Positions 15,176-16,954 of a stretch of DNA of 16,954 bases are shown piece after piece (position 1 is the stretch's first letter; the number at the start of each line of letters is the position of its first letter). The DNA is from an uncultured Muribaculaceae bacterium (GTDB lineage: Bacteria; Bacteroidota; Bacteroidia; Bacteroidales; Muribaculaceae). The notes beneath the pieces are model-generated. The model saw only the letters and a program-made list of their open reading frames with translations, ran no database searches and was not told the DNA's origin. Where the stretch lies: the NCBI GenBank assembly GCA_910587545.1, contig CAJUMI010000052.1, positions 1-16,954 on the forward strand, written 5' to 3'. The position numbers were made by a program, and so were the translations under genes.

Positions 15176-15208
15176 AAGATAAAAAATTGATTTTCAGTGC
15201 GGAATTAT

Positions 15209-15240
15209 TTGGAAATCAGAAAATTTTGTACTAATTTTGC
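15209..15240 (+). promoter_or_regulatory. Strong promoter of the str operon
   Basis: TTTG at 15209-15212, exactly 20 nt, then TAATTTTG at 15233-15240: both Bacteroidetes promoter elements match fully at the usual spacing. Transcription should begin near 15245-15248. This is the best promoter in the window, as expected for ribosomal protein genes. Confidence 0.75.
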
Positions 15241-15245
15241 AGAGA

Positions 15246-15381
15246 TTTAAAAGGCTCTGCATGCCCTTCTGTCGCTAACTTATTAAGGTATAGAGCGATA
15301 GGTGGGTCTTGTGGTGTCGGATGAACAGAGTTTAAAGTTAAGAAAAGAGATAAAAAACATTTAAGAACTAAAAAAACTAAG
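15246..15381 (+). promoter_or_regulatory. 5' leader of the rpsL mRNA
   Basis: About 135 nt separate the predicted transcript start from rpsL, much longer than the other leaders in the window. A hairpin can form between 15271-15277 and 15295-15301 (TGTCGCT with AGCGATA, one G-U pair) with a 17-nt loop. The last 45 nt are very A-rich, a common feature of well-translated Bacteroidetes mRNAs. No known riboswitch is recognised; a regulatory role is only a possibility. Confidence 0.35.
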
Positions 15382-15771
15382 ATGCCTACCATTCAGCAAT
15401 TAGTAAGAAAAGGACGTGTGGCTCTTGAGGACAAGAGTAAGTCTCCCGCGCTCGATTCATGCCCGCAGCGTCGCGGCGTGTGTGTGCGTGTGTACACCAC
15501 CACTCCCAAAAAGCCTAACTCGGCAATGCGTAAGGTTGCACGTGTGCGCCTCACAAACGGTAAAGAAGTCAACTCGTACATCCCCGGCGAAGGTCACAAC
15601 CTTCAGGAGCACTCGATTGTGCTTGTGCGCGGCGGTCGTGTGAAGGATCTTCCCGGTGTTCGTTACCATATCGTTCGTGGCACACTTGATACCAGCGGTG
15701 TTAAGGATCGCACTCAGCGTCGCTCGAAATACGGAGCCAAACGTCCCAAGGCCGGTGCAGCCAAGAAGTAA
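15382..15771 (+). CDS. rpsL: 30S ribosomal protein S12
   Basis: The 129-aa S12 protein of the small subunit, located at the decoding centre and needed for accurate tRNA selection. The sequence is near-canonical: RGVCVRVYTTTPKKPNSAMR (residues 31-50), GEGHNLQEHS and RGGRVKDLPGVRYHIVRG. Lys43 and Lys88, the sites of most streptomycin-resistance changes in other bacteria, are both unaltered, as is Asp89, the site of methylthiolation in E. coli. Length is normal. It is the first gene of the str operon, followed by rpsG and fusA. Confidence 0.98.
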   Translation: MPTIQQLVRKGRVALEDKSKSPALDSCPQRRGVCVRVYTTTPKKPNSAMRKVARVRLTNGKEVNSYIPGEGHNLQEHSIVLVRGGRVKDLPGVRYHIVRGTLDTSGVKDRTQRRSKYGAKRPKAGAAKK

Positions 15772-15973
15772 TCTGTGAAGCGCCTTTACGGCGATCTGAC
15801 AGGTGAAGTTTACTAAACGCACCGCGAGTAAATTATTTAATTATAGATTAACTCGTTTTTGAATTTCTTGTAAAGCTGCCTTATAACAGGTTGAGTAAGT
15901 GTCGTCGGAGGACGGGCTGAAGAATGAAAGAAGAAAGCAACCAAGCAATCAAAAACACAACGTATTCTTTAAA
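15772..15973 (+). promoter_or_regulatory. Structured rpsL-rpsG intercistronic region
   Basis: A 202-nt spacer with two visible hairpins. The first pairs CGCC (15781-15784) with GGCG (15790-15793). The second pairs CGAGT (15825-15829) with ACTCG (15851-15855), plus three A-T pairs after a mismatch, and is followed by five T (15856-15860), so it resembles a weak terminator or attenuator. In E. coli the S7 protein represses the operon by binding RNA in this same spacer. A similar role here is inferred from position only; the sequence does not visibly match the E. coli site. Confidence 0.35.
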
Positions 15974-16450
15974 ATGAGAAAGGCTAAACCTAAGAAACGG
16001 ATCATTTTGCCCGATCCCGTTTTTAATGACGTGAGAGTTACAAAGTTTGTCAATCATCTCATGTATGATGGCAAGAAGAACACAGCTTTCACTATCTTCT
16101 ATGACGCGCTTGAGACTGTGAAGTCTAAGCTTCCAAACGAAGAAATGACCGCCCTCGAGATCTGGAAGAAGGCTCTCGAAAATGTTACACCTCAGGTAGA
16201 AGTTAAATCTCGCCGTGTGGGCGGTGCCACTTTTCAGGTTCCGACTGAAATCCGTCCGGACCGCAAGGAATCTATTTCAATGAAAAATCTTATCCTTTAT
16301 GCCCGCAAGCGCGGTGGCAAGACTATGGCTGACAAGCTCGCGGCTGAAATCGTCGATGCTTTCAACGATCAGGGTGGCGCATTCAAGCGCAAAGAGGATA
16401 TGCACAAAATGGCTGAGGCTAACCGCGCATTCGCTCACTTCCGCTTCTAA
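15974..16450 (+). CDS. rpsG: 30S ribosomal protein S7
   Basis: The 158-aa S7 protein, a primary 16S rRNA-binding protein that starts assembly of the 30S head and lies near the E site. Typical segments are LPDPVFNDVRVTKFVNHLMYDGKK near the start, VKSRRVGGATFQVP in the middle and KMAEANRAFAHFRF at the end. I chose the ATG at 15974 because MRKAKPKKR is the standard S7 opening. An in-frame GTG at 15899 would add 25 residues unlike S7 and would use up much of the spacer. fusA follows after 45 nt. Confidence 0.97.
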   Translation: MRKAKPKKRIILPDPVFNDVRVTKFVNHLMYDGKKNTAFTIFYDALETVKSKLPNEEMTALEIWKKALENVTPQVEVKSRRVGGATFQVPTEIRPDRKESISMKNLILYARKRGGKTMADKLAAEIVDAFNDQGGAFKRKEDMHKMAEANRAFAHFRF

Positions 16451-16495
16451 TATAAGCAATGTCATTGAATATAAATTTCTATCGGAATACTCAAA

Positions 16496-16954
16496 ATGGC
16501 TAAATCAGACGAATTACTTAAATACACCAGAAATATCGGCATTATGGCTCATATCGATGCCGGTAAGACCACAACTTCCGAGCGTATTCTGTTCTATACC
16601 GGTCTTACGCATAAGATCGGAGAAGTTCATGACGGCGCTGCCACTATGGACTGGATGGAGCAGGAACAGGAGCGTGGTATCACCATCACATCGGCCGCTA
16701 CGACTACTTTCTGGAAGTATAATGACGAAAAATATAAGATCAACCTCATTGACACCCCGGGACACGTTGACTTTACTGTCGAAGTAGAGCGTTCGCTTCG
16801 TGTCCTTGACGGTGCTGTTGCCACATTCTGCGCAGTAGGCGGTGTCGAGCCGCAGTCGGAGACTGTATGGCGTCAGGCTGATAAATACAATGTGCCCCGT
16901 ATCGGTTATGTCAACAAAATGGACCGTTCGGGTGCTAACTTCTTTGAAGTTGTC
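16496..16954 (+). CDS. fusA: Elongation factor G, N-terminal part (cut by window end)
   Basis: The first 153 codons of the GTPase that drives translocation and, with RRF, ribosome recycling. The ATG at 16496 opens MAKSDELLKYTRNIGIMAHI. AHIDAGKTTT is the P-loop (G1), the switch I region contains QERGITI, DTPGHVDF is G3 and NKMD is G4, so the GTPase motifs present are intact. CAVGGVEPQSETVWRQADKY is typical of EF-G. Its place after rpsL-rpsG marks it as the str-operon copy, not a divergent paralogue. No stop is reached; the remaining roughly 550 residues lie beyond the window. Confidence 0.97.
   Translation, partial: MAKSDELLKYTRNIGIMAHIDAGKTTTSERILFYTGLTHKIGEVHDGAATMDWMEQEQERGITITSAATTTFWKYNDEKYKINLIDTPGHVDFTVEVERSLRVLDGAVATFCAVGGVEPQSETVWRQADKYNVPRIGYVNKMDRSGANFFEVV

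Noticed and set aside
15189..15219. An AT-rich inverted repeat after the DUF3857-type gene as a terminator
   Set aside because: The stem is nearly all A-T with a 15-nt loop and overlaps the -33 box of the str promoter; no proper T-run follows.
15899..15973. A 25-residue extension of S7 from a GTG codon
   Set aside because: The extra residues do not resemble S7, and the ATG at 15974 gives the usual S7 start and length.
1..16954. Mobile elements, CRISPR arrays, tRNA or rRNA genes, phage or defence systems
   Set aside because: No transposase or integrase motifs, repeat-spacer pattern, tRNA-like fold, or nuclease/abortive-infection genes were seen on either strand.

Overview
The window looks like ordinary chromosome from a Bacteroidales bacterium, possibly a gut Muribaculaceae-type lineage (the family is a guess from protein style; the order is better supported). 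Three things point there. Upstream regions carry the Bacteroidetes promoter form (TTTG, about 20 nt, TAnnTTTG) with little Shine-Dalgarno sequence. The GlmU-like protein is of the 'alternative' type typical of Bacteroidetes. The str operon is ordered rpsL-rpsG-fusA. Base composition is fairly balanced, and there are no mobile elements, CRISPR arrays, tRNAs or rRNAs.

Layout. (1) 269-6828, plus strand: a tight four-gene unit of a POT-family peptide transporter, a family-2 glycosyltransferase resembling dolichol/polyprenyl-phosphate mannose synthase, dihydroorotase (pyrC) and a PMCA-like Ca2+ P-type ATPase. Junctions are a 17-nt gap, an 8-nt overlap and a 4-nt ATGA overlap, so co-transcription and translational coupling are likely. 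(2) 6917-9151, plus strand: a secreted lipoprotein GH20 beta-N-acetylhexosaminidase with its own promoter. (3) 9163-9217: a perfect 27-bp inverted repeat that serves as a bidirectional terminator between the hexosaminidase and the convergent GlmU-like gene (9213-10373, minus). (4) 10374-10445: a short divergent promoter region shared by the GlmU-like gene and rfbC (10446-10991, plus). (5) 11157-15175, plus strand: two exported transglutaminase/DUF3857-type proteins in tandem, the first with an intact Cys-His-Asp triad and the second apparently without one. (6) 15209-16954, plus strand: a strong promoter, a leader of roughly 135 nt, rpsL, a 202-nt intercistronic region, rpsG and the first 153 codons of fusA, cut by the window end.

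Functionally the window mixes housekeeping (pyrimidine synthesis, translation, amino-sugar and dTDP-rhamnose precursor supply) with envelope and nutrient functions (peptide uptake, polyprenyl-linked sugar transfer, Ca2+ export, hexosamine release from glycans, exported transglutaminase-fold proteins). I found no clear new system. The points most worth a second look are the active/degenerate transglutaminase-fold pair, the POT protein with an altered ExxER motif and a long periplasmic loop, the interleaved divergent promoters at 10388-10419, the palindromic terminator that contains a stop codon, and the structured rpsL-rpsG spacer that may be an S7 feedback site.
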